A stretch of DNA of 8,995 nt from an uncultured Verrucomicrobiota bacterium (GTDB lineage: Bacteria; Verrucomicrobiota; Kiritimatiellia; RFP12; UBA3636): the NCBI GenBank assembly GCA_946612175.1, contig CAMOEO010000107.1:1-8995 (forward strand), read 5' to 3'. Below the pieces are notes generated by a model. That model was not told the DNA's origin and ran no database searches. It saw only the letters and a list, made by a program, of their open reading frames with translations. A program made the position numbers and the translations under genes. Of this stretch, positions 1 to 6,981 are shown in pieces; position 1 is the stretch's first letter, and each line of letters opens with the position of its first letter.

Positions 1-1049
1 TCGCAGCGCTGGAATCGATCGCGCGGGATTTGGCGGGGCATGTTCCTCCGGACCGATGGGGGGCCGAGGCGAAACGTCTCGTCGAGGCGTTCCGCCAGTT
101 CGGCTACCGGAGCCTGCAGACGACGAGCCCGGCGATGCGGCGGCTGCGCAAGGACATCGCCCGCGTGGCGAAGAGCCGCGCGATGCGGGTGCTCGTGACG
201 GGCGAGAGCGGCGTCGGCAAGGAGACGGTCGCGCAGCAGATTCACGTGCAGTCGAGGCGGAAGGGGCCCTTCCTGGCCTTCAACTGCGCGACGGTCGCGA
301 AGGACCTGCTCGAAAGCCTGCTCTTCGGACACGCCAAGGGCGCCTTTACGGGCGCGACGGAGGCGCGGCTCGGACTCTTCCGCGAGGCGGACGGCGGAAC
401 GCTCTTCCTCGACGAGATCGGCGAACTCCCGGGGGAACTGCAGGGCGTGCTGCTGCGGGTGCTGCAGGAGGGACGCGTCCTTCCGGTGGGCGAACGGGAG
501 ACGAAGGTGGACGTCCGCGTCGTGGCGGCGACGAACCGAGACCTCTCGGCGCTCGTCCGCGAAGGGAGCTTCCGGGAGGACCTCTTCTGGCGGCTTTCGG
601 CCGTCTCGCTGGAGGTGCCGCCGCTGCGGGCCCGCAAGGAGGACTTCCGGCCGCTCGTCCGGGATCTCTGGAAATCCTTCGCGCCGGGACGCAGGCCGAT
701 CGCCGAGGAGGACATCGCTCTCCTGGCGGCGTGGGACTGGCCGGGGAACGTCCGGCAACTCGCGAACGTGCTGGAGCGCGCGGCGGTCTTCGAGGACCGG
801 ACGATCGCGGAGCTGCTCGAGGAGGAGAAGAGAAGGAGCGTGCGGCTCCGGGCGGACGGGACCGGTCCGGGCAACACGCGCCAAGGCGCGGCCGTGCCCG
901 GTGCCGCCTCTGCAACAAGCGACGCGCCGCTCGACGAGGTCGTGCGGGCGCATGTGCGCGCCGTCTGGGAACGGCACGGACGGAACGGCGTCGAGGCGGC
1001 GCGCATCCTCGGCATCTCGCGCAACACGCTGCGGGCGAAGCTCGGCTGA
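1..1049 (+). CDS. Sigma54-dependent transcriptional activator (AAA+ and Fis-type HTH), 5' end cut by window
   Basis: This is an enhancer-binding protein that would use ATP hydrolysis to open sigma54-RNA polymerase promoter complexes. The reading frame is open to the window edge (first whole codon at base 3), so the sensory N-terminus is missing. A TTG at base 30 is only an internal codon and is used here for numbering. Visible motifs are Walker A GESGVGKE (58-65), the sigma54-contacting loop GAFTGA (104-109), Walker B GGTLFLDE (122-129), sensor I VVAATNRD (164-171), the arginine-finger region FREDLFWRL (181-189) and sensor II WPGNVRQL (237-244). A Gly/Ala-rich linker follows (about 275-300), then a Fis-type helix-turn-helix (314-339, with AARILGISRNTLRAKL). 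All catalytic motifs are intact, so the protein should be active. It ends 50 bases before the co-directional GH36 gene, which makes it a candidate local regulator. The signal it senses cannot be judged from what is visible. Confidence 0.93.
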   Translation, partial: AALESIARDLAGHVPPDRWGAEAKRLVEAFRQFGYRSLQTTSPAMRRLRKDIARVAKSRAMRVLVTGESGVGKETVAQQIHVQSRRKGPFLAFNCATVAKDLLESLLFGHAKGAFTGATEARLGLFREADGGTLFLDEIGELPGELQGVLLRVLQEGRVLPVGERETKVDVRVVAATNRDLSALVREGSFREDLFWRLSAVSLEVPPLRARKEDFRPLVRDLWKSFAPGRRPIAEEDIALLAAWDWPGNVRQLANVLERAAVFEDRTIAELLEEEKRRSVRLRADGTGPGNTRQGAAVPGAASATSDAPLDEVVRAHVRAVWERHGRNGVEAARILGISRNTLRAKLG

Positions 1050-1061
1050 ACGGCATTGCGC

Positions 1062-1091
1062 TTGACGCGGCGAGCGGGGGAGCGGTAGGAT
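1062..1091 (+). promoter_or_regulatory. Sigma70-like promoter of the GH36 gene, probably leaderless
   Basis: A -35 box TTGACG (1062-1067) and a -10 box TAGGAT (1086-1091) are separated by 18 bases, in the short gap after the activator gene. The -10 box ends only 8 bases before the ATG at 1100. Transcription should therefore start at or within a base or two of the start codon, giving an mRNA with no room for a ribosome binding site. No Shine-Dalgarno sequence sits at a normal distance in this gap. Confidence 0.7.
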
Positions 1092-1099
1092 TTGCGGGC

Positions 1100-3148
1100 A
1101 TGAAAACCGCCCCCGACATCCGCTTTCTTCCGTTCGTCCCCGACGGCTCGCAGGAGCGCACGCAGTGGACGAAGCTTCCGAAGCCGCCGCCCTTCCGCCG
1201 CTTTCTCGCCATCGTGCAGGACCTGAATTCGGGCCCGTTCTGGATGCGCGCCGTGGCCGGCGCGGCGCCGAAGCTCGCCGCGCTGCCCGGCGTCGCCGCG
1301 TTCCTCCTGCTGGAGCGGGAGGACGGTTCGTTCCGCGCCCTCGCGCCGCTGCCCTCGGGCAACGCCGTGCGCTACCTCGCGGCGCGCGACGGCGGGCTCG
1401 CCCTGCTCACCGATACCGCCGCGCCCGGCGTCGCGCCGGACGCCTCCGACGCGGCGCTGCTCGTCGCCGACGGCCCCGACCTCGCGCCGCTGCTCGCCGC
1501 CGCGGCCCGCGCCGCCGCGGAGAAGCTCCCCTCCGCCCGCCTCCGCACGCCGGACAACGAGCCGCGGTTCGCACACCACCTGGGCTGGTGCACCTGGAAC
1601 GCCTTCTACCAGGGCGTCTCGACCGAAAACCTCCGCAAGGGCTTCGAAAGCTTCCGCGCCGCCGGCATGATGCCGCGATGGGTCATCCTCGACGACGGCT
1701 GGCAGACCACCGCCCCGGCGCCCGGCGCCAAGCGCCTGCTCACGTCGCTCGACGCCGACGAGGCGAAGTTCCCCGGCGGACTTCCCGCCGCCGTCCGCAT
1801 GGCGAAGGAGGAATTCGGCCTCCACGAGTTCCTCGTCTGGCACACCGCCTTCGGAATCTCCTGCGGACTGCACCCGGACGCCCCCGAACTGCGCGCCTTC
1901 CATCCGCGCCGCCGCGAGCGCGTGCCGCTCCCCGGCATCCCGCTGGACGGGATCCTCGGCTGGTGGGAGGCCGACCACGTCTCGCTGCCCGCCACGCCGA
2001 AGGACGAGTTCGCCCTGCTCGACGAGCTTCACGACCGCCTCCGCGCGGCCGGCGCGGACGGCGTCAAGATCGACTTCCAGGCCGTCACCGCGTTCCACTC
2101 CGGCACCGACGGCGGCCGCGCCGTCGCGGGGCGCGCGTTGGCGGAGGCGCTGGAGAAGACCGCCCCGAGGCACTTCCGCAACGAGCGCATCTCGTGCATG
2201 GCGTGCGTCCCGGAACTGCTCTACGCGGCCCCGCGCTCGCAATATTTCCGCGCCTCGGACGACTTCATCCCCGGGAACCCCGCCACCTGGGGCGAGCGCA
2301 TCCGCAACTGCGCCGCGATGGGGATCTGGTTCGGGCAGTTCGTCCGCATCGACTGGGACATGTTCCTCTCCGGATCGTCCGCCCCCGCGTGGCACGCCGC
2401 CACGCGCGTCCTCTCCGGCGGTCCGGTCTACGTCGCCGACCCGCCGGGCGCGACGGACGGCGCGCTGCTGCGCCGCATCGCCCGCAAGGACGGCTTCGTG
2501 CCGCGTTTTTCCGGCCCCGCGGTTCCCGCGCGCGATTCGCTCTTCCTCGACCCCGAGGCCGAGCCCGACCGGGCCTTCGCCCTCGTCAACGGCAAACCCG
2601 ACGCCGGCGCGGCCGGGGTCTTCGACCTCGATCCCGGCGGCCCCGCGCCGGCGCGCCCCCGCGCCGCGGAAGTCCGCGCCGCGGACGTGCCGCACCTGCG
2701 CCGCGCCCGGCGCTACGTCGCGTGGGACGGCACCGCCGACGGCGCGGCGCGCGTCGTCGGGCGCGACGAGCCGCTCCGCGTCGAGGCCGGCGGGCCGGAC
2801 CGCTTCTCGGTGCTCACGGTCGCCCCGATCCGCAAGGATCTCTTCGCGCCGCTCGGCGTCCTTCCCTTCCTCGCGCCCGGCGCCGCCATCGAACGCGTCG
2901 GGGAGCGCGGCCCGGGGCGCTGGGACGTCCGCCTCCGCGCCGGCGGGACCTTCGTCGCCTGGTGCGCGCGCAAGCCCGCCGAAATCCGCTTCGGCGCCCC
3001 CATCGCCGCCGCCGCGACCGGGCCGATCCCCTTCCGCTGGGACGCGGGCCGCTCCCTGGTCTTCGTCGACGTTCCCGACGAGCCCGCCGCGCACCTCCTC
3101 CAGGTGCGGTTACGGGCCCAGAAACAGAAGCGGGGTTCGCAGCCATGA
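1100..3148 (+). CDS. GH36-type alpha-galactosidase / raffinose synthase family (Sip1-related)
   Basis: This 682-residue protein belongs to the Sip1/raffinose-synthase branch of glycoside hydrolase family 36. That branch hydrolyses or transfers alpha-galactosyl groups on oligosaccharides such as raffinose. Visible signatures are LGWCTWNAFY (161-170), WVILDDGWQ (194-202), GVKIDFQ (321-327), whose Asp325 is the expected nucleophile, and RASDDF (384-389), whose Asp387 or Asp388 is the expected acid/base. The segment RIDWDMFLS (416-424) matches the plant raffinose synthase QPDWDMF region. A beta-rich C-terminal domain fills about 480-670. No signal peptide is seen, so the enzyme is probably cytoplasmic and acts on imported sugars. 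The frame stays open far upstream, but the ATG at 1100 is chosen because it follows the promoter by 8 bases and avoids overlap with the activator gene. The last codons overlap the next gene by ATGA. The exact substrate and the choice of hydrolase or transferase cannot be read from sequence. Confidence 0.9.
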   Translation: MKTAPDIRFLPFVPDGSQERTQWTKLPKPPPFRRFLAIVQDLNSGPFWMRAVAGAAPKLAALPGVAAFLLLEREDGSFRALAPLPSGNAVRYLAARDGGLALLTDTAAPGVAPDASDAALLVADGPDLAPLLAAAARAAAEKLPSARLRTPDNEPRFAHHLGWCTWNAFYQGVSTENLRKGFESFRAAGMMPRWVILDDGWQTTAPAPGAKRLLTSLDADEAKFPGGLPAAVRMAKEEFGLHEFLVWHTAFGISCGLHPDAPELRAFHPRRRERVPLPGIPLDGILGWWEADHVSLPATPKDEFALLDELHDRLRAAGADGVKIDFQAVTAFHSGTDGGRAVAGRALAEALEKTAPRHFRNERISCMACVPELLYAAPRSQYFRASDDFIPGNPATWGERIRNCAAMGIWFGQFVRIDWDMFLSGSSAPAWHAATRVLSGGPVYVADPPGATDGALLRRIARKDGFVPRFSGPAVPARDSLFLDPEAEPDRAFALVNGKPDAGAAGVFDLDPGGPAPARPRAAEVRAADVPHLRRARRYVAWDGTADGAARVVGRDEPLRVEAGGPDRFSVLTVAPIRKDLFAPLGVLPFLAPGAAIERVGERGPGRWDVRLRAGGTFVAWCARKPAEIRFGAPIAAAATGPIPFRWDAGRSLVFVDVPDEPAAHLLQVRLRAQKQKRGSQP

Positions 3149-3498
3149 AGGCGCTCCTCCCCCTCGGCATGATGGTCTGCGGCAACGTCTTTATGACGAC
3201 CGCGTGGTACTGGCACCTCAAGCGCGGCGCGGCGGACGGCAAGCCGCTGCTGCTCATCGTCCTGATGAGCTGGGGCATCGCGCTGCTGGAGTACCTGATC
3301 ATGGTGCCGGCCAACCGGCTCGGCGTCGCGGCGGGCCTCACCGTCGCGCAGCTCAAGGTCGCGCAGGAGGTCATCACGCTCCTGGTCTTCGTCCCCTTCG
3401 CCTACTTCGTGCTCGGGGAAAAGATGCGGCTCGACTACCTCTGGGCGTTCCTCTGCCTCGTCGGCGCCGTCTACTTCGTCAACCGCGCGAAGCTCTGA
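3145..3498 (+). CDS. DUF486 / DMT-type small membrane protein
   Basis: A 117-residue protein of the DUF486 (COG3169, DMT_6) family, the small four-helix members of the drug/metabolite transporter superfamily. Four hydrophobic segments are visible at about 3-21, 35-54, 73-91 and 97-113. Family hallmarks include NVFMTTAWYWHLK (14-26), SWGIALLEY (42-50), VPANRLG (54-60), LKVAQEVITLLVF (70-82) and DYLWAFLCLVGAVYF (97-111). It is full length for the family. Its ATG shares the four bases ATGA with the stop of the GH36 gene, so it should be translated by coupling from that mRNA. The upstream GCGGGG is a weak ribosome binding site at best. No substrate is established for the family. The operon context hints at a link with sugar metabolism, but that is inference. 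Confidence 0.9.
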   Translation: MKALLPLGMMVCGNVFMTTAWYWHLKRGAADGKPLLLIVLMSWGIALLEYLIMVPANRLGVAAGLTVAQLKVAQEVITLLVFVPFAYFVLGEKMRLDYLWAFLCLVGAVYFVNRAKL

Positions 3499-3507
3499 CC
3501 GCGGTCA
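3496..3507. repeat. Perfect 12-base palindrome spanning two convergent stop codons
   Basis: TGACCGCGGTCA is its own reverse complement. Its first three bases are the TGA stop of the DUF486 gene on the plus strand. Its last three are the TGA stop of the symporter gene on the minus strand. The six bases between the stops are the whole intergenic gap. It has no loop and no T-run, so it is not a classical terminator. It could be a protein-binding site or chance in GC-rich DNA. Confidence 0.6.
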
Positions 3508-4482
3508 CGCCTTCCGCGGCGCCGGCGTATCCTCGCCGACGCCGCGGACCAGGTTCGCGTACAGGGCGCCGCTGAGGTTGTGCCAGACGCTGAAGAGCGC
3601 GCCGGGCACGGCCGCGAGCGGCATCGCCGCGAAGTGCACGGTCGCGAGCGAGACGGCGAGGCCGGAGTTCTGCATCCCGACCTCGATCGCAAGCGTGCGG
3701 CGTCGGGCCGCGTCCATCCGGAAGAGCCGGCCGGCGCACCATCCCAACGCCATCCCCAGGGCATTGTGCAGCACGACCGCCAGCGCGACGAGCGCGGCCG
3801 AGTCGCGGATCCGGGCGGCGCTGGCGGCAACGACGGCCGCCACGATCACCGCGACGACGACCGCGGAGAACGCCGGCATCGCGCGGCGGATGCGCGAGGC
3901 GAAGCCCGGCAGCAGCTCGTTCACGGCGACGCCGACGACGACCGGGGCGATGACGATTTGCACGATCGACAGGAACATCGCCCAGGCCTTGACCTGGATC
4001 GTCGCGCCCGCGAGCAGCCACACGATCGCGGGCGTCGCCAGCGGCGCGAGCAGGGTCGAGCACGCGGTCATCGTCACCGACAGCGCCACGTCGCCTCTCG
4101 CGAGGTAGGCGATCACGTTCGACGCCGTTCCGCCGGGGCAGGCGCCGACGAGAACGACGCCGAGCGCGATCTCGTCCGGCAGTCCGAGCACCCGGGCGAT
4201 CGCCCATGCCGCGAGCGGCATGCAGACGAACTGCGCCGCGACTCCGACTGCAACGTCGCGCGGGCGGCGCAGCACGAGCGCAAAGTCGCGACCCCGCAGC
4301 GAGAGCCCCATGCCGAACATCACGACGCCAAGGAGCCACGGCACGCACTTGGCGGGGAGCGCGGCCTTCACCGCGTCCGGCCACGCCATCGCCGCCGCCC
4401 CGGCGAGGAGCACCAGCACGGCCATGCCGCCCGCCACCGCGTCCAGCGCCCGAACGCAGAAAGATCGTCCTTTGTTTTCCAT
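3505..4482 (-). CDS. Bile acid:sodium symporter family (BASS/SBF) transporter
   Basis: A 325-residue polytopic inner-membrane protein of the BASS family, sodium-coupled importers of organic anions. It has about nine to ten hydrophobic segments spread over residues 15-312. The family core is clear: GACPGGTASN (113-122) followed by AYLARGDVALSVTMTACST (125-143) in the first discontinuous helix, and EVGMQNSGLA (267-276) in the second. Glu267 and Gln271 correspond to the sodium-site residues of the bacterial ASBT homologues. Length is normal for the family. The ATG at 4482 is preferred. An in-frame GTG at 4500 would sit just upstream of the -10 box TAGAGT (4496-4491) and outside the predicted transcript. 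The gene converges on the DUF486 gene with six bases between stops. Its natural substrate is unknown; in free-living bacteria these proteins often carry small keto-acids or pantoate-like compounds, so the bile acid name should not be taken literally. Confidence 0.92.
   Translation of the reverse strand: MENKGRSFCVRALDAVAGGMAVLVLLAGAAAMAWPDAVKAALPAKCVPWLLGVVMFGMGLSLRGRDFALVLRRPRDVAVGVAAQFVCMPLAAWAIARVLGLPDEIALGVVLVGACPGGTASNVIAYLARGDVALSVTMTACSTLLAPLATPAIVWLLAGATIQVKAWAMFLSIVQIVIAPVVVGVAVNELLPGFASRIRRAMPAFSAVVVAVIVAAVVAASAARIRDSAALVALAVVLHNALGMALGWCAGRLFRMDAARRRTLAIEVGMQNSGLAVSLATVHFAAMPLAAVPGALFSVWHNLSGALYANLVRGVGEDTPAPRKA
3514..3547 (+). terminator. Large stem-loop downstream of the DUF486 stop (possible terminator)
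   Basis: An 8-bp arm CCGCGGCG (3514-3521) pairs with CGCCGCGG (3540-3547). After a single C/A mismatch, CGGCG (3523-3527) pairs with CGCCG (3534-3538) around the loop TATCCT. It starts 15 bases after the DUF486 stop and would end that transcript or protect its 3' end. No T-run follows, so it is not a standard intrinsic terminator. The same bases encode the last residues of the convergent symporter. Confidence 0.45.
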
Positions 4483-4490
4483 GGCCCGAG

Positions 4491-4497
4491 ACTCTAC
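4491..4497 (-). promoter_or_regulatory. -10 box of the symporter gene, leaderless arrangement
   Basis: Read on the minus strand, GTAGAGT (within GGTGGTAGAGT) places TAGAGT at 4496-4491. Exactly 8 bases separate it from the ATG at 4482, as in front of the GH36 gene. The -35 region is weak: the hexamer at an 18-base spacing is GTGGAA. The call rests mainly on the -10 box and its spacing. Confidence 0.55.
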
Positions 4498-4536
4498 CAC
4501 CTTTTCGTCAGCCTTTCCACCCTTTTTCCAGCTCAG

Positions 4537-4561
4537 CGGCGCTTGGTTGAAACACGCGCCG
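4537..4561 (-). terminator. Stem-loop after the VWA gene (possible terminator)
   Basis: CGGCGC (4537-4542) and GCGCCG (4556-4561) form a 6-bp GC stem with a 13-base loop. The stem begins 5 bases past the VWA stop codon on the minus strand. It lies upstream of the symporter promoter and could separate the two transcription units. There is no T-run, so it may act with Rho or only as a 3' stabiliser. Confidence 0.4.
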
Positions 4562-4566
4562 AGTGG

Positions 4567-6981
4567 CTAGCGCGCGTAGAGCTCGGCCGACTCGACGAGG
4601 CGGATGAACTCCGCGCGCCAGCCCTCGGGGTCGGCGCCCTTCGCGGCGCGGGCGCGCTCGAGGACGTCGGCGAAGGACGCGGTGCCCTTGAACTTCGAAC
4701 CCTCCAGCAGCAGCGCGTATTCGGCCACGGCGGAGGCGAAGCGGAAGTCCTCGGAGGGCGTCTCGGTCGCCGCCGCCGCGGCGAACGGCGTCTCCAGCAG
4801 CTCGCTCGTATCGCCGTCGGGCGCCTTCCACCGCAGCTTCACGGTGAATAGGTCGCCGCTTTCGACGCCTTCGGTCTTCTGGTACTTGAGCGGGTCGACG
4901 CTCGCGACGGCCTCCTCGCCGGAGCCCGCCGGGACGATCTCGTAGAACGCGGTCATCGAATGGCCGGAGCCGATCTCGCCGGCGTCCTTTTTGTCGTCGT
5001 TGAAGTCCTTGTCGGCGAGCTTGCGGTTCTCGTAGCCGAGCAGGCGGTAGGCGGCGACCTGCGCCGGGTTGAACTCGACCTGGAGCTTGACGTCCTTGGC
5101 GACGGTCTGCAGCGTGCCGCCGAACTCGGTGAGGAACACCTTCTTCGCCTCGAGGAGCGAATCGACGTAGGCGTAGTTGCCGTTGCCGGCGCTGGCGAGC
5201 TTCTTCATCGTCGCGTCCTGGTAGTTGCCGGAGCCGACGCCGACGACGGTGAGGAAGACGCCGCTCGCGCGCTTCTCCGCGATGAAGTCCTCGAGCTCCT
5301 TCGGGCTGGAGATCCCGATGTTGAAGTCGCCGTCGGTGACGAGGACGACGCGGTTGTTGCGCTTGGCGTCGAAGTTCTTCCTCGCCTCCTCGTAGGCGAG
5401 CCGGATGCCCGCGCCGCCCGCGGTGCCGCCGCCGGCCATGAGCGAGTCGATGACGCCGAGGATACGCGCCTTGTCGGTGCCGGGCGTCGAGGGCAGGCGA
5501 ACGTCGGTGCCGTTGGCGTAGGTGACGATCGCGACGCGGTCCTCGTCGCGCAGCTCGCCGACGAGCATCGAGAGGCCCTTCTTCGCCATGTCGATGCCGC
5601 CGTGCCATGACATCGAGCCGGAGACGTCGACGAGGAACACGAGGTTGCACGGCGGGATGTTCCCCTTGTCGAGCTTCCGGGCCTGGAGCGCGACGCGGGC
5701 GAGCTTGTGCGCCGGGTTCCACGGGCACGGCGCGGCCTCGCACGAGACGGCGAGCGGTTTGCCGTCCGCCGGCTGCGGGTAGTCGTAGCGGAAGTAGTTC
5801 ACGAACTCTTCGAGCCGCACGGACGTGCGCGGCGGCAGTCGCCTGCCCTCCGCGATCTCGCGGCGCATCAGCGCGTAGCTCGTGGTGTCCACGTCGAGCG
5901 AGAACGTCGAGAGCGGCGTCGCCTTCGGGTCGAGGAACTCGTTCTCCGAAAATTCCGCGTAGCGCTCCGCCGCGGGCACGGCCATCGGGGCGGCTCCGGT
6001 TTGGTAATCGTCGCCGTAGATAGAGTCGCGCCGATTCGCCCTGAAGCGTTCTTGTCGATACGTCACGCCGGACGGAAGGGCCCGTTGCCCGTAAACCTGA
6101 GGTGCGGGCGCGGCGGCCGCCGCAGGCGCCCTCACGCCCTCCATCCTGACCGGCGACCTGACAAACTGCACGGACGTGACTTCGGCCGACGGGGGAGCCG
6201 CGGGGGCCACGGACATGGCTTCGCACGCCTCGAAATCCTCTTCCTCGTCGGCCGCCTCTTCGACGGTCGAACCGCCGAATGCGAATGCGCGCGTCATCGC
6301 TTCCATCGCTTCAGGTTCGAGCGAGTCCGGCGGCTCCGGCGGAAGGACATCTGCAACGCATTCCTCGATCTCGGGCGTCGCGATCATGTCGTTGTCGCGA
6401 CGCTCGCCCGTTCTTCCCGCATACAAGGCGATTCCGCAGCAGATTGCCAGCACGGCGGCGGCGCGGAAGGCGGGACGGAGGAAGAGGGAGCGCGCGGGCT
6501 CGCGCCGGAAGAGCGGGACGAAGCTCCCGCCCGCGACGAGAAACTCGCGCTCGTATTGCGCGACGGCGTTCTCGCCGTCGGTCCGCGAGAGGCGCCCGGG
6601 CGCGGCGCGCTTCGCGGCGGCGAGGAGGTCTGCGAGGTCCGCCTCGGCGAGCGTGTCCACGCGCCAGCTGCGCTCGACGAAGCGGCGCGAGGCGGTGCAG
6701 GCGTTCCAGAGCTGGAACACGCGCTCGCCGGCGAGGCGTTCGCGCGGCGAGGCGGGGACAGTAAAGGGCGAGACGGGGACGAGGAGCCAGCCCGGCGCGC
6801 CGCGGTCCTCGGCGACGAGGGCGGCGAAGGGCCGCTTCATGTCCGCGAAGAGCCGGATCTCTCCGGCGCGGACGGGTGCGTCGAACGCGCCGCCCTCCGC
6901 GGGGCGGCGGTCGGCCTCGAAGGGGCGGCGCGCGCCGCCTTCGCGGTAGAGTTTCCATTCCTGCTCGAACGTGGTGCTCAT
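4567..6981 (-). CDS. Membrane-anchored VWA domain protein with von Willebrand N-terminal and DUF3520 domains (YfbK-like)
   Basis: This 804-residue protein has an unrecognised, probably cytoplasmic N-terminal domain (about 1-165), one short membrane segment (171-189, AVLAICCGIALYAG core), and an acidic then Pro/Ala-rich linker (about 195-340). A von Willebrand N-terminal domain follows (about 343-440), then a VWA domain (446-620), then a DUF3520 domain (about 620-800). The metal-site residues are complete: DVSGS at 452-456, Thr520 in GGGTAGG, and Asp550 in VTDGD. The VWA part should therefore bind a divalent metal and a protein ligand. Arginines before the helix favour the N-terminus inside and the VWA domain outside. 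The architecture resembles E. coli YfbK with an added N-terminal domain and no lipoprotein signal. The ATG at 6981 overlaps the stop of the upstream sigma-like gene (ATGA) and has GGGAG 8 bases ahead. The ligand and cell role are unknown. Coupling to a sigma-like gene suggests signalling across the membrane, which is inference. Confidence 0.92.
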   Translation of the reverse strand: MSTTFEQEWKLYREGGARRPFEADRRPAEGGAFDAPVRAGEIRLFADMKRPFAALVAEDRGAPGWLLVPVSPFTVPASPRERLAGERVFQLWNACTASRRFVERSWRVDTLAEADLADLLAAAKRAAPGRLSRTDGENAVAQYEREFLVAGGSFVPLFRREPARSLFLRPAFRAAAVLAICCGIALYAGRTGERRDNDMIATPEIEECVADVLPPEPPDSLEPEAMEAMTRAFAFGGSTVEEAADEEEDFEACEAMSVAPAAPPSAEVTSVQFVRSPVRMEGVRAPAAAAAPAPQVYGQRALPSGVTYRQERFRANRRDSIYGDDYQTGAAPMAVPAAERYAEFSENEFLDPKATPLSTFSLDVDTTSYALMRREIAEGRRLPPRTSVRLEEFVNYFRYDYPQPADGKPLAVSCEAAPCPWNPAHKLARVALQARKLDKGNIPPCNLVFLVDVSGSMSWHGGIDMAKKGLSMLVGELRDEDRVAIVTYANGTDVRLPSTPGTDKARILGVIDSLMAGGGTAGGAGIRLAYEEARKNFDAKRNNRVVLVTDGDFNIGISSPKELEDFIAEKRASGVFLTVVGVGSGNYQDATMKKLASAGNGNYAYVDSLLEAKKVFLTEFGGTLQTVAKDVKLQVEFNPAQVAAYRLLGYENRKLADKDFNDDKKDAGEIGSGHSMTAFYEIVPAGSGEEAVASVDPLKYQKTEGVESGDLFTVKLRWKAPDGDTSELLETPFAAAAATETPSEDFRFASAVAEYALLLEGSKFKGTASFADVLERARAAKGADPEGWRAEFIRLVESAELYAR

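Noticed and set aside
1051..1065. Sigma54 -24/-12-like sequence ahead of GH36
   Set aside because: The spacing of GG and TTG fits, but the near-invariant GC at -12 is GA. The same bases are better read as the -35 box TTGACG.
56..1099. In-frame upstream extension of the GH36 protein through the activator gene
   Set aside because: It would overlap the well-supported activator in another frame and yields low-complexity protein. The promoter at 1062-1091 places the start at 1100.
242..3094. Very long open frame on the minus strand opposite the activator and GH36 genes
   Set aside because: Its translation is Arg/Gly/Ala-rich with no recognisable domain. Both genes it opposes have clear family motifs, and long antisense frames are expected in DNA this rich in GC.
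4483..4500. GTG start for the symporter at 4500
   Set aside because: The frame is open, but this GTG sits just upstream of the -10 box TAGAGT and outside the predicted transcript. The ATG at 4482 has the conserved 8-base spacing.
3580..4851. Plus-strand open frames opposite the symporter and VWA genes
   Set aside because: They give charged low-complexity translations with no family motif and lie opposite genes with intact diagnostic residues.
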